From Fidelibacterota bacterium (lineage in GTDB: Bacteria > Fidelibacterota > UBA8477 > JABMPR01), in NCBI GenBank assembly GCA_021734255.1, contig JAIPJM010000001.1, positions 124,001-188,000 on the forward strand: a stretch of 64,000 bases of DNA. Reading direction: 5' to 3'. Position 1 is the stretch's first letter. Each line of letters starts with the position of its first letter. The notes under the pieces are model-generated. The model saw only the letters and a program-made list of their open reading frames with translations, made no database searches and had not been told where the DNA came from. Shown piece after piece: positions 1 through 8,542 of the stretch. Made by a program: the position numbers and the translations under genes.

Positions 1-1262
1 TCCTGTTTGCCATGGCCGTATCTGGTCTCATGGTCTTATTGGGCTCTATTGGATGGCTGGTATGGGAAGGAACCGGTATCTGGGGTCTCAACAACCCGGT
101 TGGCTGGGGCTGGGCCATTGTAAACTTCGTGTTCTGGGTCGGTATCGGTCACGCAGGCACCCTGATCTCTGCTATTCTTTTTCTACTTCGCCAACAATGG
201 CGAACTGCCATTAACCGATTCGCCGAAGCCATGACGATCTTTGCCGTGATCTGTGCCCTAATGTTTCCGGGTATTCACGTCGGGCGTGTCTGGTTGGCCT
301 ATTATATGTTTCCTATACCAAACCAGATGCTGATCTGGCCAAACTTCAGAAGCCCGCTATTGTGGGACATTTTCGCTGTTGTAACCTATTTCACAGTATC
401 CACTCTCTTCTGGTACGTGGGTTTGATCCCCGACCTGGCAACCCTGAGAGATCGGGCCAAAAACCTGCGCAAAAAGGTCCTGGGTCTCTTTGCTTTAGGC
501 TGGAGGGGCGGCAACCGCCAATGGCAGCATTATGAGAAGGCTTATCTCATGCTGGCTGGCCTGGCAACGCCTCTGGTGCTGTCGGTGCACTCGGTTGTTG
601 CGACAGACTTTGCCACAAGTCTCATCCCGGGCTGGCACACGACGATCTTTCCCCCGTATTTCGTAGCCGGGGCGGTGTTCTCTGGTTTTGGAATGGTCAT
701 GACCCTGGCCTTGATCGCTCGCAAGATCTACGGCCTCCAAGATATTATTACCCTGAACCATTTGGAAAAGATGAACAAGATTATCCTGGTAACAGGCTCG
801 ATGGTGGGTTATTCCTACATCATGGAGTTCTTTATCGCCTGGTATTCAGGAAATGAATTTGAGTATTTTGCATTTATCAACAGGGCTCTAGGCCCTTATG
901 CCTGGGCCTATTGGATCATGTTCCTGTGTAACGTGATCACACCCCAGATCTTCTGGTTCAAAAAACTGCGGAGAAGCATCCCGGTCATGTTCGTTGCCAG
1001 TATTTTTGTGAATATTGGCATGTGGTTCGAACGGTTTGTGATCACAGTGACATCATTATCGCGTGATTTCCTGCCTTCTTCATGGGACTACTACACGCCT
1101 TCGATCTGGGATATGCTGACCTTCATAGGAAGCTTTGGGCTTTTCTTCACCTTTTTCCTGCTGTTCCTGCGCTTTCTTCCTATGGTGGCATTGGCTGAGG
1201 TCAAAGGGACCTTGCCGGAGGCAGACCCCCATAATTATCACAAGGAAGGAGGTGACAAATGA
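1..1262 (+). CDS. actC: ActC, NrfD-like integral membrane subunit of alternative complex III (5' truncated by window edge)
   Basis: Quinol-oxidising membrane subunit of the Act complex (alternative complex III), which passes electrons from quinol to periplasmic cytochrome c. The reading frame is open to the first base of the window, so the ATG at 12 is internal and the N-terminus lies upstream. The protein is a run of hydrophobic helices of the NrfD/PsrC type, with conserved-looking stretches such as [19 protein letters not shown] and [13 protein letters not shown]. Its stop overlaps the ATG of actD (ATGA). The subunit order C-D-E-F matches known act operons; actA and actB should lie just upstream of the window. 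Confidence 0.93.
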   Translation, partial: LFAMAVSGLMVLLGSIGWLVWEGTGIWGLNNPVGWGWAIVNFVFWVGIGHAGTLISAILFLLRQQWRTAINRFAEAMTIFAVICALMFPGIHVGRVWLAYYMFPIPNQMLIWPNFRSPLLWDIFAVVTYFTVSTLFWYVGLIPDLATLRDRAKNLRKKVLGLFALGWRGGNRQWQHYEKAYLMLAGLATPLVLSVHSVVATDFATSLIPGWHTTIFPPYFVAGAVFSGFGMVMTLALIARKIYGLQDIITLNHLEKMNKIILVTGSMVGYSYIMEFFIAWYSGNEFEYFAFINRALGPYAWAYWIMFLCNVITPQIFWFKKLRRSIPVMFVASIFVNIGMWFERFVITVTSLSRDFLPSSWDYYTPSIWDMLTFIGSFGLFFTFFLLFLRFLPMVALAEVKGTLPEADPHNYHKEGGDK

Positions 1263-1792
1263 GCAAACCGCTTGGCGTACTCGCGCGCTTCTCAAATCCG
1301 GCTGAATTGATCGATGCAGCCAAGAAGGTTCGTGATGCCGGTTATCAGAAATTTGATTGTCACTCTCCCTTCCCTATTCACGGGATGGATGATGCCATGG
1401 GGATGAAGCGCTCACCCCTGGGTTTCATTGTTGGCGCTATGACCCTGACAGGGGCTGCTGTTGGCATGGGTCTCCAGTATTGGACATCCACTATCGAATA
1501 CCCCTTGGTGATCTCGGGCAAGCCCTTCTTCAGCTGGCAAGCCTTTATCATCGTCACCTTTGCTCTCTTTGTGCTGTTCGGTGCTTTTGGGGCCGTCTTT
1601 GGCATGTTCCATTTGAATCGGCTACCCCGACTACATCACCCGCTGTTCTACTCGAAGCAGTTCGAAAGCGTGACCGATGATGCCTTTTTTGTGAGTATAG
1701 AAGCGGAAGACGAGAAATTTGACGCAACACAAACCCAGGCATTTCTGAGTTCCATTGGGGGATCAAATGTCGAAGTCATTACAGGCGAATAG
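1259..1792 (+). CDS. actD: ActD, DUF3341 membrane subunit of alternative complex III
   Basis: Small integral membrane subunit of the Act complex (DUF3341 family), 177 aa. A soluble N-terminal part carrying the family segment [16 protein letters not shown] is followed by two transmembrane helices (about residues 57-77 and 91-115) and a short soluble C-terminus. The ATG overlaps the stop of actC by four bases and has the SD-like GGAGGTG just upstream, so the two are translationally coupled. DUF3341 has no known catalytic cofactor and is thought to be structural. Confidence 0.93.
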   Translation: MSKPLGVLARFSNPAELIDAAKKVRDAGYQKFDCHSPFPIHGMDDAMGMKRSPLGFIVGAMTLTGAAVGMGLQYWTSTIEYPLVISGKPFFSWQAFIIVTFALFVLFGAFGAVFGMFHLNRLPRLHHPLFYSKQFESVTDDAFFVSIEAEDEKFDATQTQAFLSSIGGSNVEVITGE

Positions 1793-1799
1793 GAGGTAG

Positions 1800-2369
1800 A
1801 TGATGAGACAGATACGATTATTACCTCTTGTTGCCCTGATGGTCACCCTGATGTTTGTTGTGTCCTGTGGTCGTGGTGGTTATTCAGAAAAACCACCGAT
1901 CCACCCCAACCCGAACATGGACTCTCAGGATAAACTCAAAGCACAATCCGAACACACCTTTTTCCCTGACGGTGCCTCCATGCGCACTCCTGTTGAAGGA
2001 ACCGTCGCCAGAGGTGAATTGAGAGAAGACGATGCCTATTACCGTGGCAAAGACGCTGCAGGTAACTTTCTGAACAAGGCTCCCATTGAGTTCACAGAAG
2101 AGATCTTGGCCCGAGGGAAAGCACGATATGATATTTATTGCAGTGCCTGCCATGGCGTCAATGCAGACGGAAAAGGAAAGATCCTGGATTACAACTATCC
2201 GGTTCCTCCAGCTAATTTTCATGAGGAGCGTATCATGAAGCTGAGTGATGGCCACATGTTCAATGCAGTCACGAACGGGCGGTTGAACATGCCATCCCTG
2301 AAAGCCCAGGTGTCTGTTGAGGACAGATGGGCGATCATCGGCTATATCCGCTCCATTCAAAAGAAATAA
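1800..2369 (+). CDS. actE: ActE, monohaem cytochrome c lipoprotein of alternative complex III
   Basis: Periplasmic c-type cytochrome subunit of the Act complex, 189 aa. The N-terminus is a lipoprotein signal (hydrophobic MVTLMFVVSC) with Cys-23 as the predicted lipidated residue. A single haem-binding motif, YCSACHGVNADGKG, lies near residue 117, and a methionine-containing NGRLNMPSL is the likely axial ligand region. It starts 7 bp after actD with a GGAGG ribosome-binding site. It should receive electrons from the pentahaem ActA or the iron-sulfur ActB and pass them to a terminal oxidase. Confidence 0.93.
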   Translation: MMRQIRLLPLVALMVTLMFVVSCGRGGYSEKPPIHPNPNMDSQDKLKAQSEHTFFPDGASMRTPVEGTVARGELREDDAYYRGKDAAGNFLNKAPIEFTEEILARGKARYDIYCSACHGVNADGKGKILDYNYPVPPANFHEERIMKLSDGHMFNAVTNGRLNMPSLKAQVSVEDRWAIIGYIRSIQKK

Positions 2370-2384
2370 GGCTTTGAGAGCATT

Positions 2385-3563
2385 ATGAAATTCGATAAAC
2401 ACACACACATGCTGTTGGAAACAGGGGCTATTGCCAGCAGGGCTCTGATCGTCGGAGCGCTCGGCCTGGCACTCACCCTTCTCGGGGTGTTTATGGACCG
2501 CGCCCAGTTCTTTCAAGCCTATCTCACAAGCTTTACATTTTTAACAACCATATCACTGGGTGGGCTTTTCTTTGTCCTGATCCACCATGTGACCGGCGCC
2601 TACTGGGGTATTGTTCTCCGCCGGGTAGCAGAAAACCTGGCCGACACACTGCCCCTGATGGCCCTCTTTATGATTCCCTTGTTCTTTGGGATGCATGACC
2701 TGTTCCACTGGACACACGAGGAAGCCGTTGCACATGATCAGATCCTGCAGTGGAAGCAACCTTATCTGAACGTGGGTTTCTTTGTTGTCAGGAATGTCCT
2801 GTACTTTGCCGTTTGGATCTGGCTGGTCCGCGGTCTGAAGACCCTGTCTCTCAAACAAGATAAAGGTGATTCAGGGAACCTGGTAAAGATGCGGCGTCGT
2901 GCAGCCGGTGGTGTTGTCCTTTTTGCGTTCACGGTTACCGGTTTCGGGTTTGACTGGCTGATGAGCCTGGATCCACACTGGTATTCAACCATCTTTGGTG
3001 TTTATGTGTTCTCAGGCGGCTTCTGGGCAGCCCTTGCGCTGCTCTCTCTGTTCACCAACATGTTGAGAAAGAGCGGAGCAGATGAACTGATCACCATGGA
3101 ACACACCCATGACCTGGGTAAGTTCATGTTCGCGTTTACCGCCTGGTGGGCCTATATCGGTGGCGCCCAGTATTTCCTCATCTGGTATGGTAATATTCCA
3201 GAAGAGACCATTTGGTTTATTCACAGATGGGAGCACGGCTGGAAAGCAGTGAGTCTCTTTTTGATCCTGTTTCATTTCATAATTCCGTTTGTAATTCTGG
3301 CATTCAGGGCAGCTAAGCGTGTGCCGGCACTCATCGTCTCGTTGGCAGTGCTGTTCCTGGTCATGCATTACACGGATCATTTCTGGATGATCAATCCGGT
3401 ATTCAATGATCATCACCTCCACGTATCCTGGATGCATCTCACAGCCTTACTTGGAATGGGAGGCGTCTATCTCTGGTGGTTCTTCTTTAATTCAAGCAAA
3501 CACCCGATTGTCGTTATGAATGATCCAAAACTGGAAAAATCCATCAAACACATTGTGCACTAA
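2385..3563 (+). CDS. actF: ActF, integral membrane subunit of alternative complex III
   Basis: Polytopic membrane subunit of the Act complex, 392 aa with about ten hydrophobic helices. It resembles ActC in fold but is shorter. Recognisable family stretches include VTGAYWGIVLRRVAE and a helix pair around LVMHYTDHFWMINPVF. It lies 15 bp behind actE and is the last gene of the operon: a strong hairpin terminator follows within 30 bp, and no cytochrome oxidase genes follow as they do in some other act loci. Confidence 0.92.
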   Translation: MKFDKHTHMLLETGAIASRALIVGALGLALTLLGVFMDRAQFFQAYLTSFTFLTTISLGGLFFVLIHHVTGAYWGIVLRRVAENLADTLPLMALFMIPLFFGMHDLFHWTHEEAVAHDQILQWKQPYLNVGFFVVRNVLYFAVWIWLVRGLKTLSLKQDKGDSGNLVKMRRRAAGGVVLFAFTVTGFGFDWLMSLDPHWYSTIFGVYVFSGGFWAALALLSLFTNMLRKSGADELITMEHTHDLGKFMFAFTAWWAYIGGAQYFLIWYGNIPEETIWFIHRWEHGWKAVSLFLILFHFIIPFVILAFRAAKRVPALIVSLAVLFLVMHYTDHFWMINPVFNDHHLHVSWMHLTALLGMGGVYLWWFFFNSSKHPIVVMNDPKLEKSIKHIVH

Positions 3564-3591
3564 ACCGTAGAAACGCGGATCAAAGAATAGT

Positions 3592-3627
3592 AAAAGGCGG
3601 GACTCTGGGGTTTCGCCTTTTGTTTTA
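3592..3627 (+). terminator. Rho-independent terminator after actF
   Basis: Perfect inverted repeat AAAAGGCG / CGCCTTTT with a 14-nt loop, followed by a T-rich run. It separates the act operon from the selenoprotein gene. Confidence 0.8.
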
Positions 3628-3713
3628 GGTGCGGTTCAGGGAACGGTTGCAAAGACTCCTCATTATCAATAGTTTTGTTTGATTAAGAATTTAACGATCG
3701 TGAAAGGATTATC

Positions 3714-4790
3714 ATGTTAAGAAATAAACAATTATGGCTGGTCGTCACTGCCCTACTCCTGGCCTGGGCTTGTGCCGAAAAAGAGCCGGCCTTTCCTTGG
3801 GTGAAAGACATCAACGCTGAAGTTGACACCCAAGGGAAAATGGTGGGATATGAATTTTGGGCCAAGTGGTGAGGTTCCTGTATGCGGCTGGAAGCCGAAA
3901 CGTGGACCGACCCTGACCTTATCGCCTACGCGAAAGAACACTTTATTGCTTATCACCTCAACGTGGACTCTACTGAGAGCAATGAACTAAAAAAAAGATT
4001 TAATATTAGGGGAATTCCTTCTTTTGTTTTTGTAGACGAAGAAGGGAATGAAGTAGACCGGATCATTGGTTTTATGCCCCCGGAGGAATACCTGGCTGAA
4101 ATGAAACGCATCCGGGAAGGGATAAACACAATCCCCGATCTAATGAGCCGCCTTGATGAAGATCCAGAGAATGTTGACCTGATAAAGACCCTGGCTGAAA
4201 AAGTCGAAGCTATGGGTGGATTGAAAGCCTCCGTAAGTTACTGGGAGATGATCTTCGAAATGGACGAGGTTGACGAGACCTCCCGTGCCCTGGCAAGCTT
4301 AAAGATGGCTCTTTTCCTCTCACAGGAAAAAGAAGACCCAGAGATGCTGATCTCTTTTATTGGCAGCGCCACCAACACGGAAGTCTTGCCCGAAGCCCAT
4401 CGTGCCCTGAAGGATTTTTACCGCAAACAGGGAAACAAAAAGGCTGAAGCAGAAGCATATCGTCGCTATGTAGATTTTATGTCAGGGCTGAAGAAAGAAA
4501 CACCAAGCCTTCTGAATGGATATGCCTGGAGAATGACACAACTTGGTATGAACCTTGAGAATGCACTTCAGCGTATCGACCAGGCCATCGGCATGTTCGA
4601 TGAAGATTATGATAACCGTGCCAGAGCCCAGATCATGGACACCAAAGGCGAGGTCCTCTGGAAGCTGGATCGTATTGACGAAGCCGTTGCCGTTATGGAT
4701 GCGTGTATCGCACTTCAACCGGATGACAACTACTATAAGGAACAGAAAGGCAAGTTCCTGGGAAAGGACGCTGAGACCCCCGAAGCGTAA
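3714..4790 (+). CDS. Thioredoxin-fold selenoprotein (in-frame TGA at 3870 read as selenocysteine), exported, with TPR-like C-terminus
   Basis: The ORF track shows only residues after 3882, but one frame runs from ATG 3714 (AAAGGA ribosome-binding site 5 nt upstream) to TAA 4790, broken only by TGA at 3870-3872. Read through, it gives 358 aa: a signal or lipoprotein leader (LVVTALLLAWAC), then a thioredoxin domain with FWAKW-U-G-S-C-MRLEAETW, where Sec-53 replaces the first Cys of the WCxxC redox motif and Cys-56 is the resolving residue. The cis-proline region is present as FNIRGIPSFVFVDEEGNE. Residues from about 140 onward are helical and repeat-like (TPR-type). A SECIS-like hairpin follows the TGA. 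The protein is probably an envelope thiol-disulfide oxidoreductase. The alternative is a Cys-to-stop mutation of a Cys-type homologue. Confidence 0.82.
3873..3908 (+). promoter_or_regulatory. Putative bacterial SECIS element
   Basis: Immediately 3' of the in-frame TGA there is a five-bp perfect stem CGGCT/AGCCG closing a GGA loop (3885-3897), 17 nt after the TGA. A lower helix, GGT(T)CC at 3873-3878 with GGACC at 3904-3908, can form below it. Bacterial SECIS elements lie within the coding sequence downstream of the UGA with a small G-containing apical loop, and both position and loop fit. The prediction is by eye only. Confidence 0.68.
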
Positions 4791-4813
4791 GCTCTTCTTT
4801 CTCGATGATTCAT

Positions 4814-4860
4814 TAAGCCCTGTCCCGACAAGCATGTCGGGTTGGGGCTTTTTTGTTTTT
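4814..4860 (+). terminator. Rho-independent terminator after the selenoprotein gene
   Basis: Long hairpin with arms AAGCCC..TCCCGACA and TGTCGGG.TGGGGCTT, followed by TTTTTTGTTTTT. It begins about 25 bp after the stop. Confidence 0.88.
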
Positions 4861-4861
4861 A

Positions 4862-5165
4862 ACAGATCGCCCTACCCGCTGACCCACAGTTTATTGTCAG
4901 ACTGACCCCTGAGCTGTCTCACTGCCTGCCAAGCCGTAACTCGAACCCCGCCACGGCGGGGAATGAGTGTAGGCTGGAGTCTGCCCGCCAAGTCGAAGCT
5001 GAAAAGGGAGGCTGGTCGAAGTGCGAAGGGGAAATATCCTGATCCAGGGTTAAGAATTGTTCACAGTGGCTCAAGATTCTCCGTTCCACCGACGGTTACA
5101 CTCAGCATGACAGGCTACGGCGTCCGAGGGGGGCGCCCCACAAAGGCAAAACGGTGAAGCTTAGA
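4862..5165. repeat. Gene-free stretch with degenerate intergenic repeat material
   Basis: About 300 bp without a believable gene. It contains short inverted repeats (CCCCGCCACGGCGGGG near 4945) and a degenerate copy of the GTCAT..CTGAG / CTCAG..ATGAC repeat family seen elsewhere in the window, ending in CACTCAGCATGAC near 5110. The 64-aa ORF at 4963 lies within this repeat-like DNA and has no credible protein features. Confidence 0.5.
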
Positions 5166-5167
5166 CA

Positions 5168-5205
5168 TAAAAAAAAGGCCCGGCAATATGCCAGGCCTTT
5201 TGATT
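5168..5205 (-). terminator. Rho-independent terminator of the FecR-barrel gene
   Basis: Read on the minus strand, AAAAGGCCTGGCA and TGCCGGGCC form a hairpin that ends in a run of T residues, 20-55 bp beyond the stop codon of the gene at 5224-7512. Confidence 0.8.
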
Positions 5206-5223
5206 ATTACCAGCTTGCTTGAG

Positions 5224-7512
5224 CTAGAATGAGAATCCAGTCTCGATGACCGTGGAGCTGATCACCTCATCTGACCCTGCGTCTCTATCGATCTCACCGT
5301 CGCCATCCAGGTCACGGAAAGTCGTACGCATGTCCCAGGTCAGGGTGGCACCGCCACCAAGTTCGAACACAACCTTATAACCCATTAGGGTTCCTTCGCT
5401 ATAGATATCGAAGGGGTCATCCACATTCATGCGATTCAGGTAGGCCGATGCCCCAGCCAGTTTTGGCACCAGGTCTTTAGCCAGATCAATGGACCCATAG
5501 ATACCCTTGACAGGATCAGCGCCATCCTGGATCATGTGCTGATAGGCGCCATTCACCGTGACCAGACTGAAAATATCCACGCTCAACATACCAAAGACAC
5601 CCTGCATGGGTGTTGTGTTCAGCATTCTGGCATCACGGGTCAGTGGCTTCATGATCTCACCATTGTTGAAATACTGCATGGCAACACGATCCAGATCATA
5701 GTTCTGGTCCATCAAACCGAAGACAAAATTCTCTCCGGTCATGCGGTATTCGAGACCCAAATGGATGAAACTAAACAATGAGGCACGGATACCAGGAATG
5801 GTGACCCCCCAACCATGCTTGACCTCTGTTGAGTCCAAGCCGTTTGCGACGTTGAAGGTATATTCATGGTGATCACCCATATACATACCGGCCTCAGTAA
5901 AGACAAGTATATCCAGGATCTTATTGCTGAAGACCGGATAGCCCACATCAACACTGACACCCAGCAGGGTGGAGCGTTTATCCTTTAGATTAAAGGGGTT
6001 AGGCTTCACATCAGCACTATCGGGATCTTCCCAGAGCACACCAGGAAATCCATCAACTTCACCATCGTTGTTGAGGTCGAGACCTAGCTCGAGGATGTTA
6101 TCATTATCCCGGTCATAATCACTCTTATCTTCAATTCCATCACCATCGGAATCCAACCAGGCTGTATCATCATCAGGGAAATCATCCACGATGTTCGGAC
6201 GGCCATCATCGTCATCATCTTTGAATCCATTGTACTGGTTGATATCGACAGCTGCCGTTACACCAAACTGGAGTTTGCCCAGGCTGTAAGTTGTTCTTAA
6301 ACTTGCAAGTCCAAGCTCTTTGACATTGGCCCACATGGCTTCGAAACCCAGGCTACCCCGGGTAAAGCCCACATGGGTACCGATCTTGCGAACAGAAGGA
6401 TATTCCATCATGTTGTTATAGTTGTTGACGAACATACCATACCCGATGACCACCTTTTCAAGTGTACCCACTCGGATGTATAGTGGATCCTCTGGCTGTC
6501 CCCAACGGACATACATGACCTTATCCGCAATATTCTCTGCTCCTTGCCATTTTTCCCAGACGACATCCCCGTCCTGGTTCATATAAAAGACCAGGTCAAG
6601 TCCGATACCCAGTTTTCCGATGGAAATATCGGGTCGCAAGGCGATCTGGTTATAGAGCACACCATCGATCGTTACAGCGCCAAGAGCACCGTTCATGGCC
6701 AGCGCATCACCAAACAAACCACCACCCTCACTTTCAGGCTCGGTATCTTCTTCAGGTTCCGCTTTCGGAGCAGGCGCTGCTGGCGGGGGTGTCGTTGTTA
6801 CAACAGGCGTCTCCTCGTCAACGGCGGTATCATCAACAACGGGCTCATCTACTGTTTCTTCTTCAGTCGCAACAGAGTCAGAGGCGGCTTCTTCATCCTC
6901 CCCTTGCTCTACCTCGCCAATCCCCTCTTCAGGATCTTCAGGGATACTGCCCTCTTCAGTAGGGTCGGTCTGAATGTAGCCGTCTGTGGTTGAGTTGACG
7001 GTTTCGCCGGCGCCGGCAGTACTGATCATGCCAGTCAGGTTGTTCATCACATCAACAACTCCCTCAAGGACGATGACATTATCACCCTCTTCCGGGTCAG
7101 AGATGGTCCAGAACTCAGTCCCCTTGATAGAGGCAACGGAGGTCGGTGTGTGCAGTTGAAATTCAAAGTCTGCACCTTTCGTATATTTTGTAAGCGCCTG
7201 ACCATAGTCGAGCCTGACGTGATAGGCTGAACCGCTAAGGTCTTCAACCATTGTGATCGCTACTTCCGTGTTCTCACGAAGTTTGACCTGGCTCTTATCG
7301 TCCAGGAGCAGCATGACGGCAAATCCGTCATTGACCTTGATCTGGTCGTTGGTTTCCAGGATCGTACCCATGACAACAGCCTGATCATAGTCCATTGCTT
7401 CTGCTTTTTGTAGCAGAACATCCCCCTGAACCCTTGAAATGACAGCTACTTTGTCAGCAAAAGCAGTAAAGGCGATCAGGGTTGACAGTAAAAAAGTAAC
7501 ATTTTTTCTCAT
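5224..7512 (-). CDS. FecR-domain protein fused to Asp-rich calcium-type repeats and a predicted outer-membrane barrel
   Basis: 762 aa starting from the ATG at 7512 (MRKNVTFLL..., signal peptide cleaved near AFA-DK); the track start at 7593 adds 27 residues before a normal signal peptide. Residues about 20-170 are a FecR domain (KVAVISRVQGDVLLQ; LDYGQALTKY; TPTSVASIKGTEFW). A long acidic Pro/Glu/Thr linker follows, then a region of beta-barrel character interrupted by Asp-rich thrombospondin-type-3-like segments (DDDDDGRPNIVDDFPDDDTA; DSDGDGIEDKSDYDRDND). The C-terminus IETGFSF ends in Phe, as in BAM-assembled barrels. It is paralogous over the FecR part to the next gene. Function unknown; a periplasm-facing or surface sensor/porin is only inference. 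Confidence 0.8.
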   Translation of the reverse strand: MRKNVTFLLSTLIAFTAFADKVAVISRVQGDVLLQKAEAMDYDQAVVMGTILETNDQIKVNDGFAVMLLLDDKSQVKLRENTEVAITMVEDLSGSAYHVRLDYGQALTKYTKGADFEFQLHTPTSVASIKGTEFWTISDPEEGDNVIVLEGVVDVMNNLTGMISTAGAGETVNSTTDGYIQTDPTEEGSIPEDPEEGIGEVEQGEDEEAASDSVATEEETVDEPVVDDTAVDEETPVVTTTPPPAAPAPKAEPEEDTEPESEGGGLFGDALAMNGALGAVTIDGVLYNQIALRPDISIGKLGIGLDLVFYMNQDGDVVWEKWQGAENIADKVMYVRWGQPEDPLYIRVGTLEKVVIGYGMFVNNYNNMMEYPSVRKIGTHVGFTRGSLGFEAMWANVKELGLASLRTTYSLGKLQFGVTAAVDINQYNGFKDDDDDGRPNIVDDFPDDDTAWLDSDGDGIEDKSDYDRDNDNILELGLDLNNDGEVDGFPGVLWEDPDSADVKPNPFNLKDKRSTLLGVSVDVGYPVFSNKILDILVFTEAGMYMGDHHEYTFNVANGLDSTEVKHGWGVTIPGIRASLFSFIHLGLEYRMTGENFVFGLMDQNYDLDRVAMQYFNNGEIMKPLTRDARMLNTTPMQGVFGMLSVDIFSLVTVNGAYQHMIQDGADPVKGIYGSIDLAKDLVPKLAGASAYLNRMNVDDPFDIYSEGTLMGYKVVFELGGGATLTWDMRTTFRDLDGDGEIDRDAGSDEVISSTVIETGFSF

Positions 7513-7550
7513 CGGCGAAGTCCTCATATTATGGTCCTTGATCAAATCAA

Positions 7551-7603
7551 TCTGATTCAGTACGGAATTTAATGGCTTGAAATGGTGCGCCAAGCCTTTT
7601 CCC
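7551..7603 (-). promoter_or_regulatory. Leader element shared with the paralogous FecR gene, copy 1
   Basis: A 53-bp block ending 38 bp before the start codon, matching 8441-8493 at 47 of 53 positions without gaps. On the coding strand it contains GGCTTG..CAAGCC, a conserved 6-bp dyad whose loop is the variable part, and the palindrome CTGAATCAG. A promoter, operator or 5'-UTR hairpin is possible. Confidence 0.55.
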
Positions 7604-7654
7604 GAGCCAGGGCACGCGATTACTTACCAGTCATAAAACCTAAAAACACTGCGC

Positions 7655-8401
7655 TTATAGCAGTGCAGCGACAAGAAGAACCATCATAAGTCCCAGGATC
7701 AAGCCCCGGTTACGTTTTGTGCTTTCTTCATCCTGCGGCTCTACTGGCTCAGCTTGACCGCTTGCATCATCCGGAGCATCAGGTGTTGGAGTTATAGCCC
7801 CGAACGAATCATCCGGATCTGGATCTTCAGGAATAGAACCTGCTTCTGTGGGGGCAGACTGCACGTTTCCATCCGGTGTTGAGCGAATACTCTGACCGGC
7901 GGTAGCTGTGCTGGTCGTACCGGTAAGGCTATTCATTACGCTCACTTCACCCTCCAGCACGATCACGTTATCGCCAGCATCGGGGTCGGAGACTGTCCAA
8001 AAGGATGTTCCCTTAACAGAAACAACAGATGTAGGCGTATGGATATTGAAACTGGTGCCAGGGACGGGAGTAAAGTTTGTCAAGGCTTGACCGTAATCCA
8101 GGCGTAGGTGGTAACTTGTGCCACTCAGGTCCTTGACCATAGTGAAGGCGACTTCTGTGTTTTCGCGAAGTTTAAATTGACTTTGATCATCCAGCAGGAG
8201 CGCGACTGCAAACCCTTCATTGACCCTGACTCGGTCATTGATTTCCAGGATCGTTCCTTTGACAGCAGGCTGGTTAAAGGTTTGTGCATCCGCATTGCGC
8301 AGCAGCACCTCCCCGTTTGCTTTCGATACAATAGCCACTTTTTCGGCAAAAACACCCGTGGCCAGGAGGGTTGACAGTAGCAATGCAGCAAGCTTTTTCA
8401 T
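7655..8401 (-). CDS. FecR-domain protein with C-terminal membrane anchor, paralogue of the FecR-barrel gene
   Basis: 248 aa from the ATG at 8401 (MKKLAALLLSTLLATGVFAEK, a signal peptide; GGAG ribosome-binding site upstream). The FecR domain covers about residues 20-160 and is nearly collinear with that of the 5224-7512 gene (KVAIVSKANGEVLLRNADAQ; LDYGQALTNF; TPTSVVSVKGTSFW; AGDNVIVLEGEVSVMNSLTG). After an acidic Pro-rich linker the protein ends in one hydrophobic segment (GLILGLMMVLLVAALL) instead of a barrel. It looks like a tandem duplicate that lost or never gained the barrel. Function unknown. Confidence 0.82.
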   Translation of the reverse strand: MKKLAALLLSTLLATGVFAEKVAIVSKANGEVLLRNADAQTFNQPAVKGTILEINDRVRVNEGFAVALLLDDQSQFKLRENTEVAFTMVKDLSGTSYHLRLDYGQALTNFTPVPGTSFNIHTPTSVVSVKGTSFWTVSDPDAGDNVIVLEGEVSVMNSLTGTTSTATAGQSIRSTPDGNVQSAPTEAGSIPEDPDPDDSFGAITPTPDAPDDASGQAEPVEPQDEESTKRNRGLILGLMMVLLVAALL

Positions 8402-8440
8402 TGGCGATATCTCCGGATCGGCTATTTTGATCAATTATAG

Positions 8441-8493
8441 TCTGATTCAGTAAGGAATTTAATGGCTTGTATTAGCGCACCAAGCCTTTTCCC
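8441..8493 (-). promoter_or_regulatory. Leader element shared by the FecR paralogues, copy 2
   Basis: Second copy of the 53-bp block, 39 bp before the start codon. Differences from copy 1 cluster in the loop of the GGCTTG/CAAGCC dyad. A TATAAT hexamer lies between this block and the gene on the coding strand, so the block may overlap a promoter. Confidence 0.55.
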
Positions 8494-8542
8494 TGAACGT
8501 GATATATGAGTAGAAGAGAGGTGAAGACCTCTCAGGATAGTG

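Noticed and set aside
1884-2516. 210-aa ORF on the minus strand
   Set aside because: Lies antisense over actE and the start of actF; composition is a shadow of the real frames and has no domain or ribosome-binding site.
6544-6993. 149-aa and 92-aa Ser/Arg-rich plus-strand ORFs
   Set aside because: Mirror of the low-complexity acidic linker of the FecR-barrel protein.
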